A DNA stretch of 64,000 nt from Hyphomonadaceae bacterium (GTDB lineage Bacteria > Pseudomonadota > Alphaproteobacteria > Caulobacterales > Aquidulcibacteraceae). Below, piece by piece: positions 54,352 through 62,562 of this stretch. How positions within the stretch are numbered: position 1 is the stretch's first letter; every line of letters starts with the position of its first letter. Location of the stretch: NCBI GenBank assembly GCA_009773395.1, contig WRPI01000005.1:1-64000 (forward strand). Reading direction: 5' to 3'. The notes under the pieces were generated by a model. The model made no database searches. It was given only the letters and a program-made list of their open reading frames with translations, and was not told where the DNA came from. A program made the translations under genes and the position numbers.

Positions 54352-55068
54352 ATGGGCATATCTTTAGATGATCTTCAAAATGTATGGTCGGCTTTAGCTG
54401 GCGCTACAAGCATGAACGGCGCGACCATTATGTTCATTGGCGCGCGCTTGGGTGACGGCACTTCTGATTGTGCGCAAAACTTCGCAAAACTGGCCGCAAC
54501 CAGGGCCGAGCGCTCGGTTTGGCTAATAGATTTGGATTTCTTTGTCGATAAGCAATTTTCTTCATTGGGCGGGGCAAATGCCAAATGGCAAGGCCCATTT
54601 GACATGGCATTTGGCAAACTACCATTTTGGCGGGCAATACCTCGGACGCAATCTGACCAAGGCGAAGGCGCTTTGGTAAGTTATCGCGTCGGCAAAACAA
54701 AATTATTTGTAAGCCGTTTTCGCCGCGAAGCTCTGCAAAGCGGACAGTCAATTCAAGTGGGCCCAGCGCCAGATTATTGGCGCACAATTCGCGCTTCAAT
54801 TGATGTTACTGTTATTGACGCACCAGCACTCGAAAAATCTCGCTCGGGGCTGGCGCTTTGCGCCGAAATGGATGGCGTGGTTTTGGTGGTGAATTCCGAC
54901 GGCGACCCGCGCGACGCGATTGATTTACGCGATGAAGTGCTGAATCGTGGCGGGCGAATTCTTGGCGTAGTCGTTGTAAATGGGCGCACAAGTTCGAGAA
55001 ACAAAAGCGCCGCCAATAAAAATAGACATCCAAGCGAACAAAACCAAGCGGTTGCCGACTTTGCATAA
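54352..55068 (+). CDS. Degenerate BY-kinase-like ATPase, HfsB/CpsD-like
   Basis: 238 residues. It has the fold pattern of bacterial tyrosine kinases and Wzc C-terminal domains (DVTVIDAPALEKSRSGLALCAEMDGVVLVVNS, RGGRILGVVVVNG). However, the P-loop position reads GARLGDGTSDCAQNF without the usual G-K-S/T, and the Walker A' acidic patch reads WLIDLDFFVDKQF. It has no tyrosine-rich tail. So it probably does not phosphorylate and instead acts as a structural partner of the chain-length protein encoded 45 bp upstream. This fits HfsB-like proteins, for which the family role is polysaccharide export; exact function inferred. Confidence 0.8.
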   Translation: MGISLDDLQNVWSALAGATSMNGATIMFIGARLGDGTSDCAQNFAKLAATRAERSVWLIDLDFFVDKQFSSLGGANAKWQGPFDMAFGKLPFWRAIPRTQSDQGEGALVSYRVGKTKLFVSRFRREALQSGQSIQVGPAPDYWRTIRASIDVTVIDAPALEKSRSGLALCAEMDGVVLVVNSDGDPRDAIDLRDEVLNRGGRILGVVVVNGRTSSRNKSAANKNRHPSEQNQAVADFA

Positions 55069-55091
55069 ATTGAGGCGCGGGACTAAGAATC

Positions 55092-56264
55092 ATGTATTCC
55101 ATTGTCTTGATGCCGCAAAACAAAAAGTCCAATTTCAATCAAATACCAAAGCGCAATGGCAATTATGGCGGTTCGTGGGTAGTTAGTTCTGATATTGATG
55201 TTCTTTTTGCTTTGGCAGCACTTATTATTTTGACTCCGAGTTTTTGGTCAATTATTGCCTTGGCGATTGGCATGGACCTGCAAAATTTTCAAAATTCGCT
55301 TGTGTTAAACATCGCCAAATCGATTATTTGCTCAATCGGATTTATATTTGTTGCCGTGAAATGGGAATTGGCAGCCCATGCCGCGACCCGTTTTTTCGTG
55401 CCAATTGTATTGATTGGCTTGACTTTTTTATCGACCATTTGGTCATTAAGCCCAAGCGAAACCCTGCGCGGTTCAATCCAATTTTTCCTTATTTGGGTGT
55501 TGGGTTTGGGTTTTACTCTGCGATTTAAGCCATCAGATTTTGCAAGTTTTTGTGGCGTGGCGGGGGCAACTGCAATTGCTTTTCAAATTTTTATTCAGAT
55601 TTTTGCTAAAGACGGCGCGAGTATTGGCTTTATGAATGCGGAGCTTGGCTTGGCAATTGTCGCCTTCAGTTGGGCCATGAAAACTTCCAATAAATACAAA
55701 TTAATTTGGGGTGCATTCGCGCTTTTTGGCGCAATTATCGCCATTTATTCTAAAGATGAAGCCAGCTTCGGCGGAGCAATTGGCGTGTTAATGGCATTGG
55801 CAATCGAGACAATATTGAAATTTAATAGATCTCACATGTTGCAAATGGCATGGGTTTTTGTGGTGATTTTATTGGGTGCAACGATTTTCCTGATTACGCG
55901 CGGCCAAATCGCCAGTTTTGCAATTTCGGAATTGCTCGATAATCTTGGTTCGCGGTCACTTTTTGGTATTGGCTTTGGCACCAATGACGGCACAATTTTT
56001 AATGAAATTGCGCAAGGACTAGGGCTTTTTGGCCTTGGTGTGTCAGTTTGCTTGCTTATGGTTGGTATCTATTATGCGATATTCCCAATCAATGCGAATG
56101 CAAATTCGCTCTTGCCAGCTTTTGGCTTGACAGGGCTTATTATTGCGACACCTAATCAAATATATTTTGATAGTAGCTTAGTCATTATTCTTTGCGCCGT
56201 ATTTTACTCAAGTTTTTGTAGTGAAATCAAGCAACCCAAAAGAAAATCTATTCGGAAACGTTAA
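55092..56264 (+). CDS. Polysaccharide polymerase, Wzy/O-antigen ligase-like (HfsC-like)
   Basis: 390 residues with about 10-12 hydrophobic helices after a basic N terminus. A large extracytoplasmic loop and a SPSETLRGSIQFFLIWVLGLGF segment with positive residues match the Wzy_C/O-antigen ligase pattern. FGIGFGTNDGTIFNEIAQGLGLFGLG resembles the typical G-H-x-x-x-h loop of ligases, but lacks the usual His. It polymerises undecaprenyl-linked repeat units in the periplasm. Ends overlapping the convergent glycosyltransferase gene by 17 bp. Equivalent to hfsC in a Caulobacter-type locus. Confidence 0.8.
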   Translation: MYSIVLMPQNKKSNFNQIPKRNGNYGGSWVVSSDIDVLFALAALIILTPSFWSIIALAIGMDLQNFQNSLVLNIAKSIICSIGFIFVAVKWELAAHAATRFFVPIVLIGLTFLSTIWSLSPSETLRGSIQFFLIWVLGLGFTLRFKPSDFASFCGVAGATAIAFQIFIQIFAKDGASIGFMNAELGLAIVAFSWAMKTSNKYKLIWGAFALFGAIIAIYSKDEASFGGAIGVLMALAIETILKFNRSHMLQMAWVFVVILLGATIFLITRGQIASFAISELLDNLGSRSLFGIGFGTNDGTIFNEIAQGLGLFGLGVSVCLLMVGIYYAIFPINANANSLLPAFGLTGLIIATPNQIYFDSSLVIILCAVFYSSFCSEIKQPKRKSIRKR

Positions 56265-57213
56265 CAGATTTAAGCGAAATTGCTGCCCATATTGCCCGCC
56301 AAAGTCTCGCGGCTTTTGCGCGCACTTTAATTGGCCAAATTCGGCAAGTTGCGAACCAATAAGAAATTCTCGCCAAAAGTCCCAAAGCTGGCAATTTCGC
56401 CAAAAAACGAGCCGCTTTGGTGCTGTCAAGCTCGAGCATTTCTGGGTGTCTTTGCATGATTTGCCGAAAATTTGGCCCCGCTTTTTGAAATTTTGCCAAT
56501 AAATCCTTGTCTAAATCAATGCCTAGATGCGTCGCGGGTATTTCAACATGAACTACCGAATAATTGGCGGCATTTGCACGCAAAGCCCAATCGACGTCCT
56601 CCCAACCCCAACCAACAAAATCGCTGTCAAACGGAACAGCAAGCATAATGTCACGGCGCACCAAAAGATTGGAAGTGGCAACTGCTAATGGGCCTCGCAA
56701 TGTCCGTTCTTGCGCGACTAGGCAATCAATTCTCGCAGCCAAAGCCCGCGCAAGTGCATATTCGGGCGCTTTAGATGCTTGCAACATCGAAAATCCACCA
56801 TAGGCAATTGATGGCGCAGTTCGATCGATGAAACCCTGCCACTTCGTAATAAAATCATCACTATCGGGCAGCATGTCAGAATCAAGAAAAAGCAAATAAT
56901 CGCCGCTTGAATTTTCAATCAATATATTGCGAGCATTGGCGCGTCCGTGATTATTTGCCAATGCGATGAATTTTGCGGGGGCGTTGATGGCGTTTATGTG
57001 CGTCACGATGCTCTGCGACAACTCTGGCATTTGCGAACCATCATCGAGAATTAATATTTCAACATTTGTAGAAATCTCCGAGGATTTGAGTTCTTGCGCC
57101 AAGGCCGACAAAAGCCGTGATGGGTCATTTTTATAAACTGGCATCACAATTGACAATTTGGGTTTTGTCTTCGAAGTCTTGTCATTTGAAAATATGGTCT
57201 GTTGGTGTTCCAT
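56248..57213 (-). CDS. Family 2 glycosyltransferase, HfsG-like
   Basis: 321 residues from MEHQQTIF; the longer frame to 57291 overlaps the flippase gene and is not used. GT-A fold: KLSIVMPVYKNDPSRLLSALAQEL (about 20-43), EILILDDGS (about 52-60), the metal-binding DSDMLPDSDDF (about 108-118) and the late GWGWEDVDWALRA acid motif. Adds a sugar from a nucleotide donor to the lipid-linked unit on the cytoplasmic face. It is last of the run flippase-GT read from the phosphotransferase, corresponding to hfsG. Confidence 0.9.
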   Translation of the reverse strand: MEHQQTIFSNDKTSKTKPKLSIVMPVYKNDPSRLLSALAQELKSSEISTNVEILILDDGSQMPELSQSIVTHINAINAPAKFIALANNHGRANARNILIENSSGDYLLFLDSDMLPDSDDFITKWQGFIDRTAPSIAYGGFSMLQASKAPEYALARALAARIDCLVAQERTLRGPLAVATSNLLVRRDIMLAVPFDSDFVGWGWEDVDWALRANAANYSVVHVEIPATHLGIDLDKDLLAKFQKAGPNFRQIMQRHPEMLELDSTKAARFLAKLPALGLLARISYWFATCRIWPIKVRAKAARLWRAIWAAISLKSVNVSE

Positions 57214-57214
57214 T

Positions 57215-58642
57215 TTATTTCCGCAAATAATCGCCAATTTTGTTTTTAGCGCCATTAAAATCAAGCGCCACAAGCGCAGCGCCATAGACAATTGCGCCGC
57301 CCATGGATTTCGTAATCAATTCAACGAAACCGCCAAATTTCGGCAAGATAGAAACTACAATTGTCATTACCAAACACGCACCTGCAATTTTCGCCGCTTC
57401 GAGCCACGGGATTGGCATAATAATGTGGCGTCTTCCCAAAATTGCCAAAAGCAAAAGGCCGACGGCAAAGGCAATAACTGTTGCAATCACAGCGCCATTA
57501 ATGCCCATCTTAGGCAAGAGGATGATATTCAAAACAATATTTAATATTGTAGGTATTAACATAATTATCATGCGCTCTTTGGCTTTGCGCGCCAGCATGA
57601 AAGCATCTGAAAAATAATCACTTAGCCCAGCGAACAAGCCTGCAAGCGCGATCCATGGCACTATAGCAATCGCCGCTCCGCGCATTGAAGGGCCGATTAA
57701 TATTTCGCACAATGGTGCAGCAATTAAAGCAATACCAAGCGCACAAGGTGCGCCAATTCCCAATCTTAGGGCAAAGCTATTATTGGCAGATTGTGCGAAC
57801 GCCTGCTTGTTTTGAGTTTCGTAGGCAGCCACCAATAATGGAAAAGTGGCCGAACTTGCCCAAGCAAAAACAATATCGAGAATCCGCGCTGCAACTTGAT
57901 AGCCCGCCGAATAAATGCCAACTTTGGCATCACCAAGATAGCCGGCAATCAAGAACCTATCGCCCATGTTCAGCGCCATTGTGAGAATTAATCCCATGCC
58001 AATTGGATAGCCAAAAGCCAAATATTCGCGGGCAAGAATTTGGTTGAATTTGCCGTGTTTGGCCAATGATATAATAAAAGGCCCTTCAATAATCAGCGCC
58101 AAAATCGCCGCAATCAAAAGCGCCAGAAATGGCCCTTGCTCTTTATAACCCAACAACCAAACCCCAATAATTGTCAGCACAAGCCCAGCGATAATGTGAA
58201 AACTCTCTACAAGCGCAAAGCGCATTGACTGCAAATCCATGCGGCGGGTTTCAAGTGCAATTTTCAACGCCGAGCGAACAATGGTGCCAGCAAAAGCTGC
58301 GGCTAGTGCCATTTTTGCGGCGCGTTCTGCTGGATATAAAAGCGTAACAATGACCGCTAAAACGACAAAAATGCCGACATTGATCAAATAAACGCCAAGC
58401 AGTGTCGCGAAATGATCTGCGACATTGCCATCTTCTTTGGCCTTGGCATAATTGCGACTAGCGGCAGCTTCGGCCCAAGTGAAAACCAAATAATGGACCA
58501 ATGTCATTATTGTGAAAATTAGGGAAAACCGCCCGTATTCGGCGTCGCTTAAAAGGCGTGTCAATAATGCGACGGTTCCAAAACTCGCAATCGCTTGCGC
58601 CAAATTTGGCATCATATAAGCGACTAAGTGCTTCTTTAGCAT
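57215..58642 (-). CDS. Polysaccharide flippase, Wzx/HfsF-like (MATE/MVF fold)
   Basis: 475 residues with 12 or more membrane helices, no signal peptide. The N terminus MLKKHLVAYMMPNLAQAIASFGTVALLTRLLSDAEYGRFSLIF is the oligosaccharide flippase start, and GMGLILTMALNMGDRFLIAGYLGDAKVGIYSAGYQVA is a typical helix 7-8 turn. Moves undecaprenyl-pyrophosphate-linked units across the inner membrane. It starts 3 bp after the stop of the phosphotransferase gene on the same strand. Confidence 0.93.
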   Translation of the reverse strand: MLKKHLVAYMMPNLAQAIASFGTVALLTRLLSDAEYGRFSLIFTIMTLVHYLVFTWAEAAASRNYAKAKEDGNVADHFATLLGVYLINVGIFVVLAVIVTLLYPAERAAKMALAAAFAGTIVRSALKIALETRRMDLQSMRFALVESFHIIAGLVLTIIGVWLLGYKEQGPFLALLIAAILALIIEGPFIISLAKHGKFNQILAREYLAFGYPIGMGLILTMALNMGDRFLIAGYLGDAKVGIYSAGYQVAARILDIVFAWASSATFPLLVAAYETQNKQAFAQSANNSFALRLGIGAPCALGIALIAAPLCEILIGPSMRGAAIAIVPWIALAGLFAGLSDYFSDAFMLARKAKERMIIMLIPTILNIVLNIILLPKMGINGAVIATVIAFAVGLLLLAILGRRHIIMPIPWLEAAKIAGACLVMTIVVSILPKFGGFVELITKSMGGAIVYGAALVALDFNGAKNKIGDYLRK

Positions 58643-58645
58643 GGC

Positions 58646-60139
58646 CTAGCGTATGGCCTTTTTGTCGCCCAAAAGCGAAGGAATGGTCATTGCCATAATG
58701 TATAAATCGAGCCAGAAACTCGAATTATCAATATAATCAGTATCAAAGCGCACTCTATCTCTAACTTCGGCTGAAGTATGGACTGGGCCGCGTGAGCCAT
58801 TTATCGCTGCCCAGCCAGTAATACCGGGTTTAATGCGGTGGCGGTGGGCATAATCCCGAACCAATTTTTCGCTAAGGGCGTCACCTGTTTTCATGCCAAT
58901 TGCGTGCGGCCTTGGGCCAACCAATGACATGTCTCCACTTATCACATTGAATAATTGTGGCAATTCATCAAGCGAAGTTTTGCGTATAAAGCGGCCAATT
59001 TTGGTCACTCGCGGGTCGTCTTTCGTCACTTGTTGGCTGGCTTTATGGTCAGTCATTTCGACATACATTGAACGGAATTTCCAGCATTTGAACGGTTGGT
59101 TATTAAAACCATGCCGAGTTTGGCGAAATAATATTGGCCCTTTTGAATCCATCGCAATTGCGATGGCAGTAATTATCATAATCGGGCTAAGCGCCAGCAA
59201 AGCAATTGAAGCGATTACAATATCTTGAACCCGCTTCCAAAAAGCGCGACGCGCATCTTCTGGTGTGCCCGAAACATAGGCGATTGGGAAAGCCCCCAAT
59301 TTACCCAAAGTTGTTCCGTCTGCGTCAAATCCCTGCATATCAAGCGCCAATACCAATTTATTGGGCATGGCGCGCAATTTCTCGGTAAGTTGAACCACGC
59401 GGTGCTGTGCCGCGCTTGAAACCGCTATAACCACTCGGTCAACCACGGGAAGCAGTGGCCAATTCATCAAATCTTCCAAATCGCCAATAACAGGAATGTC
59501 GTTAATTTTAGACGGTGCGCGGTCCAAACGATCGTCAAATATGCCCATGAAGAAAATATCATCATGGCTGTGTTTGTCTTCAATAATTTTCTGCGCTTGA
59601 TCGGTAGCGCCAACAATAACAACATTGAGCGAGAAAAACCCGATTTGATTGAGGCTGCCGACAATTGCCGCAGCGATAAAATGATATATGCTGATAATTG
59701 TGCCAGTTAGCGCAGTTATGAAAGTCGCTTCCTTTACGCATTCAATCCATGGCCGACCGGCGATTGCGGAAGTCGCAAAACCAATAATTATCGCCAAAGG
59801 CAAAGCGATTATGACGCTGCCAAACGTCTTGAAAAAATGCGTGAACGGGTTTGGGCGCGCCGTGAAATGATAAAGATCATTCTCGCGCAACACCCACCAA
59901 AGCCCTAATGATGCGCAAAACATCGGCAAAGTAACTGCCAAAGACGCCGCTAGTAACTGGTTCTGCGTGTAAATTCGCAATGTCACCGCGACACAGGCAA
60001 AAACAGTGAACAAATCCACCACTTCCAACCCGCGCGCAAAGCTGGACCGAAAGAAGCGTGCACCTCGTGCTGCCTTGCGATTTTGCGATGCTTCGAAATG
60101 TTGGGAATTGGTTCGTGCCGCTTGTGCAACTGACATCAT
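58646..60139 (-). CDS. Polyprenyl glycosylphosphotransferase, HfsE/WcaJ-like
   Basis: 497 residues. Five N-terminal hydrophobic helices (about 40-60, 68-90, 105-128, 140-165, 295-325) with a CoA-binding-like domain between. The C-terminal Bac_transf domain shows RQTRHGFNNQPFKCWKFRSMY, GRFIRKTSLDELPQLFNVISGDMSLVGPRPHA and GITGWAAINGSRG. It transfers a sugar-1-phosphate to undecaprenyl phosphate, the first step of polysaccharide synthesis. First gene of the minus-strand run phosphotransferase-flippase-GT, equivalent to hfsE-F-G. Confidence 0.95.
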   Translation of the reverse strand: MMSVAQAARTNSQHFEASQNRKAARGARFFRSSFARGLEVVDLFTVFACVAVTLRIYTQNQLLAASLAVTLPMFCASLGLWWVLRENDLYHFTARPNPFTHFFKTFGSVIIALPLAIIIGFATSAIAGRPWIECVKEATFITALTGTIISIYHFIAAAIVGSLNQIGFFSLNVVIVGATDQAQKIIEDKHSHDDIFFMGIFDDRLDRAPSKINDIPVIGDLEDLMNWPLLPVVDRVVIAVSSAAQHRVVQLTEKLRAMPNKLVLALDMQGFDADGTTLGKLGAFPIAYVSGTPEDARRAFWKRVQDIVIASIALLALSPIMIITAIAIAMDSKGPILFRQTRHGFNNQPFKCWKFRSMYVEMTDHKASQQVTKDDPRVTKIGRFIRKTSLDELPQLFNVISGDMSLVGPRPHAIGMKTGDALSEKLVRDYAHRHRIKPGITGWAAINGSRGPVHTSAEVRDRVRFDTDYIDNSSFWLDLYIMAMTIPSLLGDKKAIR

Positions 60140-60288
60140 ATGCTCCTGTCGCAGCAGTATAAGAGAAACCAGTATCTGTCAGGTTAACGAGGCTGAGGAT
60201 TTCCCGCCGTTGTGATGTTGATTGATGTATTTTATTGCGGTTTCAATCTTGGCAATTTGTGTTGCATCGTTTAACACCACCAAACAGC

Positions 60289-60462
60289 GGAGACGTGGCC
60301 GAGGGCGACAAGCACTCGTTTGCTAAATGAGCATACTCCAAAAGGGTATCGAGGGTTCACAAATTGCATCGCAATTTGGTCGCACAGCCACGAAGTGGCG
60401 AGCGCGCGAAAGCGGAAAAATTATTCGCGGTTGCGAAGAATTTTTAACATTCCCCTCCGTCA
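60289..60462 (+). pseudogene. Split tRNA-Ser(GCT) pseudogene
   Basis: Copy 1 matches the intact tRNA from its first base through the anticodon arm and variable arm up to GAGGGTTC in the T-arm (60289-60358). Then about 94 bp of foreign hairpin-rich DNA intervene, after which CCCCTCCGTC (60453-60462) resumes the T-arm/acceptor 3' side. The D-arm also differs (GAGGGCGACAAG versus GAGCGGCTGAAG). It cannot make a functional tRNA. Confidence 0.72.
60359..60452 (+). repeat. Hairpin-rich insertion in the tRNA T-loop
   Basis: Three successive stem-loops: AAATTGC-ATC-GCAATTT (60361-60377), GCCAC-GAA-GTGGC (60387-60399) and AAAAATTATTCGC-GGTT-GCGAAGAATTTTT (60416-60445, 12 of 13 pairs). No coding capacity. 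Similar in idea to palindromic elements of Rickettsia, with no sequence relation claimed. Confidence 0.7.
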
Positions 60463-60538
60463 TGACGTTGATTGATGTATTTTGTTGCGGTTTCAATCTT
60501 GGCATTTTGTGTTGCATCGTTTAACACCACCGAACAGC

Positions 60539-60629
60539 GGAGACGTGGCCGAGCGGCTGAAGGCACTCGTTTGCTAAATGAGCATACTCCAAAAGGGTAT
60601 CGAGGGTTCGAACCCCTCCGTCTCCGCCA
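60539..60629 (+). tRNA. tRNA-Ser(GCT)
   Basis: 91 nt with encoded CCA. Acceptor GGAGACG pairs with CGTCTCC, the anticodon arm is CTCGT-TTGCTAA-ATGAG with anticodon GCT, followed by the long class II variable arm (CATACTCCAAAAGGGTATC) and T-arm GAGGGTTCGAACCCCTC. Reads AGC/AGU codons. A T-rich hairpin (60696-60725) downstream is a candidate terminator. Confidence 0.96.
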
Positions 60630-60695
60630 TTTCGTTCACTTTGCCACCCTCGGCACTTCGTGCCTCACTCAGCAAAATGGTTTTAATCGGAGAGA

Positions 60696-60725
60696 AATTT
60701 TCAAAAAGCGTCGTTTTTGAAAATT
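60696..60725 (+). terminator. Hairpin downstream of tRNA-Ser
   Basis: AATTTTCAAAAAG pairs with GTTTTTGAAAATT except for one position, with a 4-nt loop. It lies 67 bp beyond the tRNA and is AT-rich. Termination is inferred. Confidence 0.5.
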
Positions 60726-60820
60726 GCTCACTTATTGGATTTTGGGTCGCTTCGCGCCCGATTTTGTCCCCGATTTCGATGCAGGAAATAGCTACGGCAA
60801 TTAGTAGGGAAGCTCAACCA

Positions 60821-61312
60821 ATGGAACAATCTCAAAATAATTTTTGGACACTAAGATTGCGACGGTCGATGTTGATTTTCACATTTTCATTTTTCACAAT
60901 GTGCATGACAATTTCTATCACCGCCACCTTTGGCATTGGACCGGAATATATGCAAAGCCACTCGACGCTTTCAAAGACATTCGCAATTACAGGCCTCGTG
61001 TTCCTTATCGCAAATTTTCGGCAAACCATACTATTCACATTAAAGATGGCATTTTTTGGCTGGAGTCTAAAAATAAACGATAAGATAACAACAGTTCTTA
61101 CGCCAAAAAAGACAATACAAATCAACACAAACTCGATTATCAATGTTCGCTGGCTAAATGCCGAAGAAGTGAATCCTTGGCAGTGGCCGGCAAACAAACC
61201 AAGTATATTGAGACTTGAGTTGGACGATGGTCGCCACCAAGATGTATTTGCCAATAACACAGTCGAAAATGGAAATGAAATAATTGACACCATTATGCAT
61301 TTTGCCAATTAG
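60821..61312 (+). CDS. Small membrane protein of unknown function
   Basis: 163 residues from MEQSQNNF, which has a TAGGGA ribosome site. The frame continues upstream through the tRNA, but that part (MSILQKGIEG) is a well-known tRNA-Ser translation artefact. Two hydrophobic helices (about 16-38 and 50-72), then a soluble C-terminal part with beta strands (TTVLTPKKTIQINTNSIINVRWL, PSILRLELDDGRHQDVFAN) that resembles a PH-like membrane-associated domain; this is tentative. No homologue is recognised. An operon with the next gene is not suggested by spacing. Confidence 0.65.
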   Translation: MEQSQNNFWTLRLRRSMLIFTFSFFTMCMTISITATFGIGPEYMQSHSTLSKTFAITGLVFLIANFRQTILFTLKMAFFGWSLKINDKITTVLTPKKTIQINTNSIINVRWLNAEEVNPWQWPANKPSILRLELDDGRHQDVFANNTVENGNEIIDTIMHFAN

Positions 61313-61474
61313 AAAAAGCCCGCAACATTAACAACGAAGCGCATCAAAACTCAATTACGCAATGTCCCCGAATTGTTAATTGTTGGCGATTTATAGCGCG
61401 TTTTTTGCCACCCTATTTAATCATTCGAGCGATTGAACTTGAATGAACAGCGCTTTTACTGCTATGTTTGCACA

Positions 61475-62359
61475 ATGGCATTCTTGGCTGACGAAAACTG
61501 CTATAAAGTGCATATGGTGCGGTCAAGCGAACTGTTGCAACCTTTCGTCACGGGCTGCCATATTTATGAAACTCTGCCCGACAAAATAGACATTTGCCAT
61601 GACATAATTTTTCCAGCATGGACGACTATTCGTTTTATTATGCCCGGCGGAAAGGTCATGATTTCACTAAACGGTGAGGAATATCGTGATATTCCCATAA
61701 TGGCGATGTTTGGACCGTTGTCTCTCTTAGTTCGCGCGCAAGGACTTCCGGGCCGAATTATCGGTTGCGGCGTAACCCCATTAGGGTTCGCGCGATTATT
61801 TAATTTTCCCGCAGTTCAATGCGCAAATCGGGTTTTGAACTTAGAAGAAATATGGGGCGCAAGGGCGCATTTGCTCTTTTCGGCTTTGCAGGATTGCGAA
61901 ACAGCCGAAATGGTAATGGCAAAGTTCGAGGAATTTTTCGCGCCCATAATTTCCAAACTAACTGAAAAGGAAGTGCAAATCGCAAAAATGATGAATTTAC
62001 TTACTGGCTCACATGGGATTGAAATAGACCGTGCAGCACAAATAATTGGTTTTTCTAAGCACCAATTTTTACGCAATTCAAAGAAATATTTCGGTTTCGC
62101 TCCGAAAATACTTTTGCGCAGGTCTCGTTTCTTAAAGTCGATACTCGCTGTTGCGTCGAACCCCACTGAAAATCCGATTACGCTCATCGATGAAGGATAT
62201 TTTGACTATTCTCATTTTGTTAAAGACTGTCATTATTTTTTCCAAATGTCACCAAGCGAGTTTGTAAAATTAGATAAACCGATTGCGATGCTATCGATGA
62301 AAGTTATGCAAAAATTGACCGGCAATCAGGTTCAAAGTCTCCAACAAATAAAGTTTTGA
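61475..62359 (+). CDS. AraC-family transcriptional regulator
   Basis: About 294 residues from MAFLADEN; a TTG at 61433 would add 14 residues. The N-terminal ligand-binding part (YKVHMVRSSELLQPFVTGCHIYETLPDK) matches the AraC group that begins with S-x-x-L-x-P-F. The C-terminal double HTH includes IDRAAQIIGFSKHQFLRNSKKYFGFAPKILLRRSRFLKSI and FDYSHFVKDCHYFFQMSPSEF; the PKxLLRRxRF, SHFxRxF-like and SPSEF signatures are diagnostic. Its target may be the secreted lectin 204 bp downstream, but nothing proves it. Composition is slightly more AT-rich than neighbours. Confidence 0.85.
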   Translation: MAFLADENCYKVHMVRSSELLQPFVTGCHIYETLPDKIDICHDIIFPAWTTIRFIMPGGKVMISLNGEEYRDIPIMAMFGPLSLLVRAQGLPGRIIGCGVTPLGFARLFNFPAVQCANRVLNLEEIWGARAHLLFSALQDCETAEMVMAKFEEFFAPIISKLTEKEVQIAKMMNLLTGSHGIEIDRAAQIIGFSKHQFLRNSKKYFGFAPKILLRRSRFLKSILAVASNPTENPITLIDEGYFDYSHFVKDCHYFFQMSPSEFVKLDKPIAMLSMKVMQKLTGNQVQSLQQIKF

Positions 62360-62562
62360 TTAGCTTTCGCCGCTCTAACCTGCTATTTTTTTACAATCCC
62401 ACCCGACGATTTCCTTTATTGTTGAAATAGTCAGGATATCGGCTTCTCAAGGTTTCGAACATTAGAACGCTCTAAACCCACGTCGTTCAGTCGCGCCGAA
62501 TCCTCTTTGCCAGCTTACTCAATCGATTAAGTAGTGCGCAAGGCAATAAAAAGGGGAGAAAA

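Larger units (their letters stand above)
60140..60538. other. tRNA-Ser upstream region with duplicated tRNA remnant
   Basis: 399 bp. It holds the promoter of the phosphotransferase gene, then direct repeat unit 1 (60213-60358), the hairpin-rich insertion (60359-60452) and the start of unit 2 (60463 onwards), which ends in the intact tRNA-Ser. No protein gene is supported: translations of this region are artefacts. Confidence 0.7.
60213..60610 (+). repeat. Direct repeat at 250-bp offset including tRNA-Ser 5' region
   Basis: 60213-60358 and 60463-60608 are nearly identical over about 146 bp (sharing GTTGATTGATGTATTTT, GTTGCATCGTTTAACACCAC and the tRNA start GGAGACGTGGCC). Corresponding positions are 250 bp apart, for example 60289 and 60539. 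It looks like a tandem duplication of the tRNA-Ser promoter and gene followed by decay of copy 1. Confidence 0.85.

Noticed and set aside
60578-60820. Open frame through tRNA-Ser (MSILQKGIEG start)
   Set aside because: Known translation artefact of tRNA-Ser genes; the true start of the downstream protein is at 60821.
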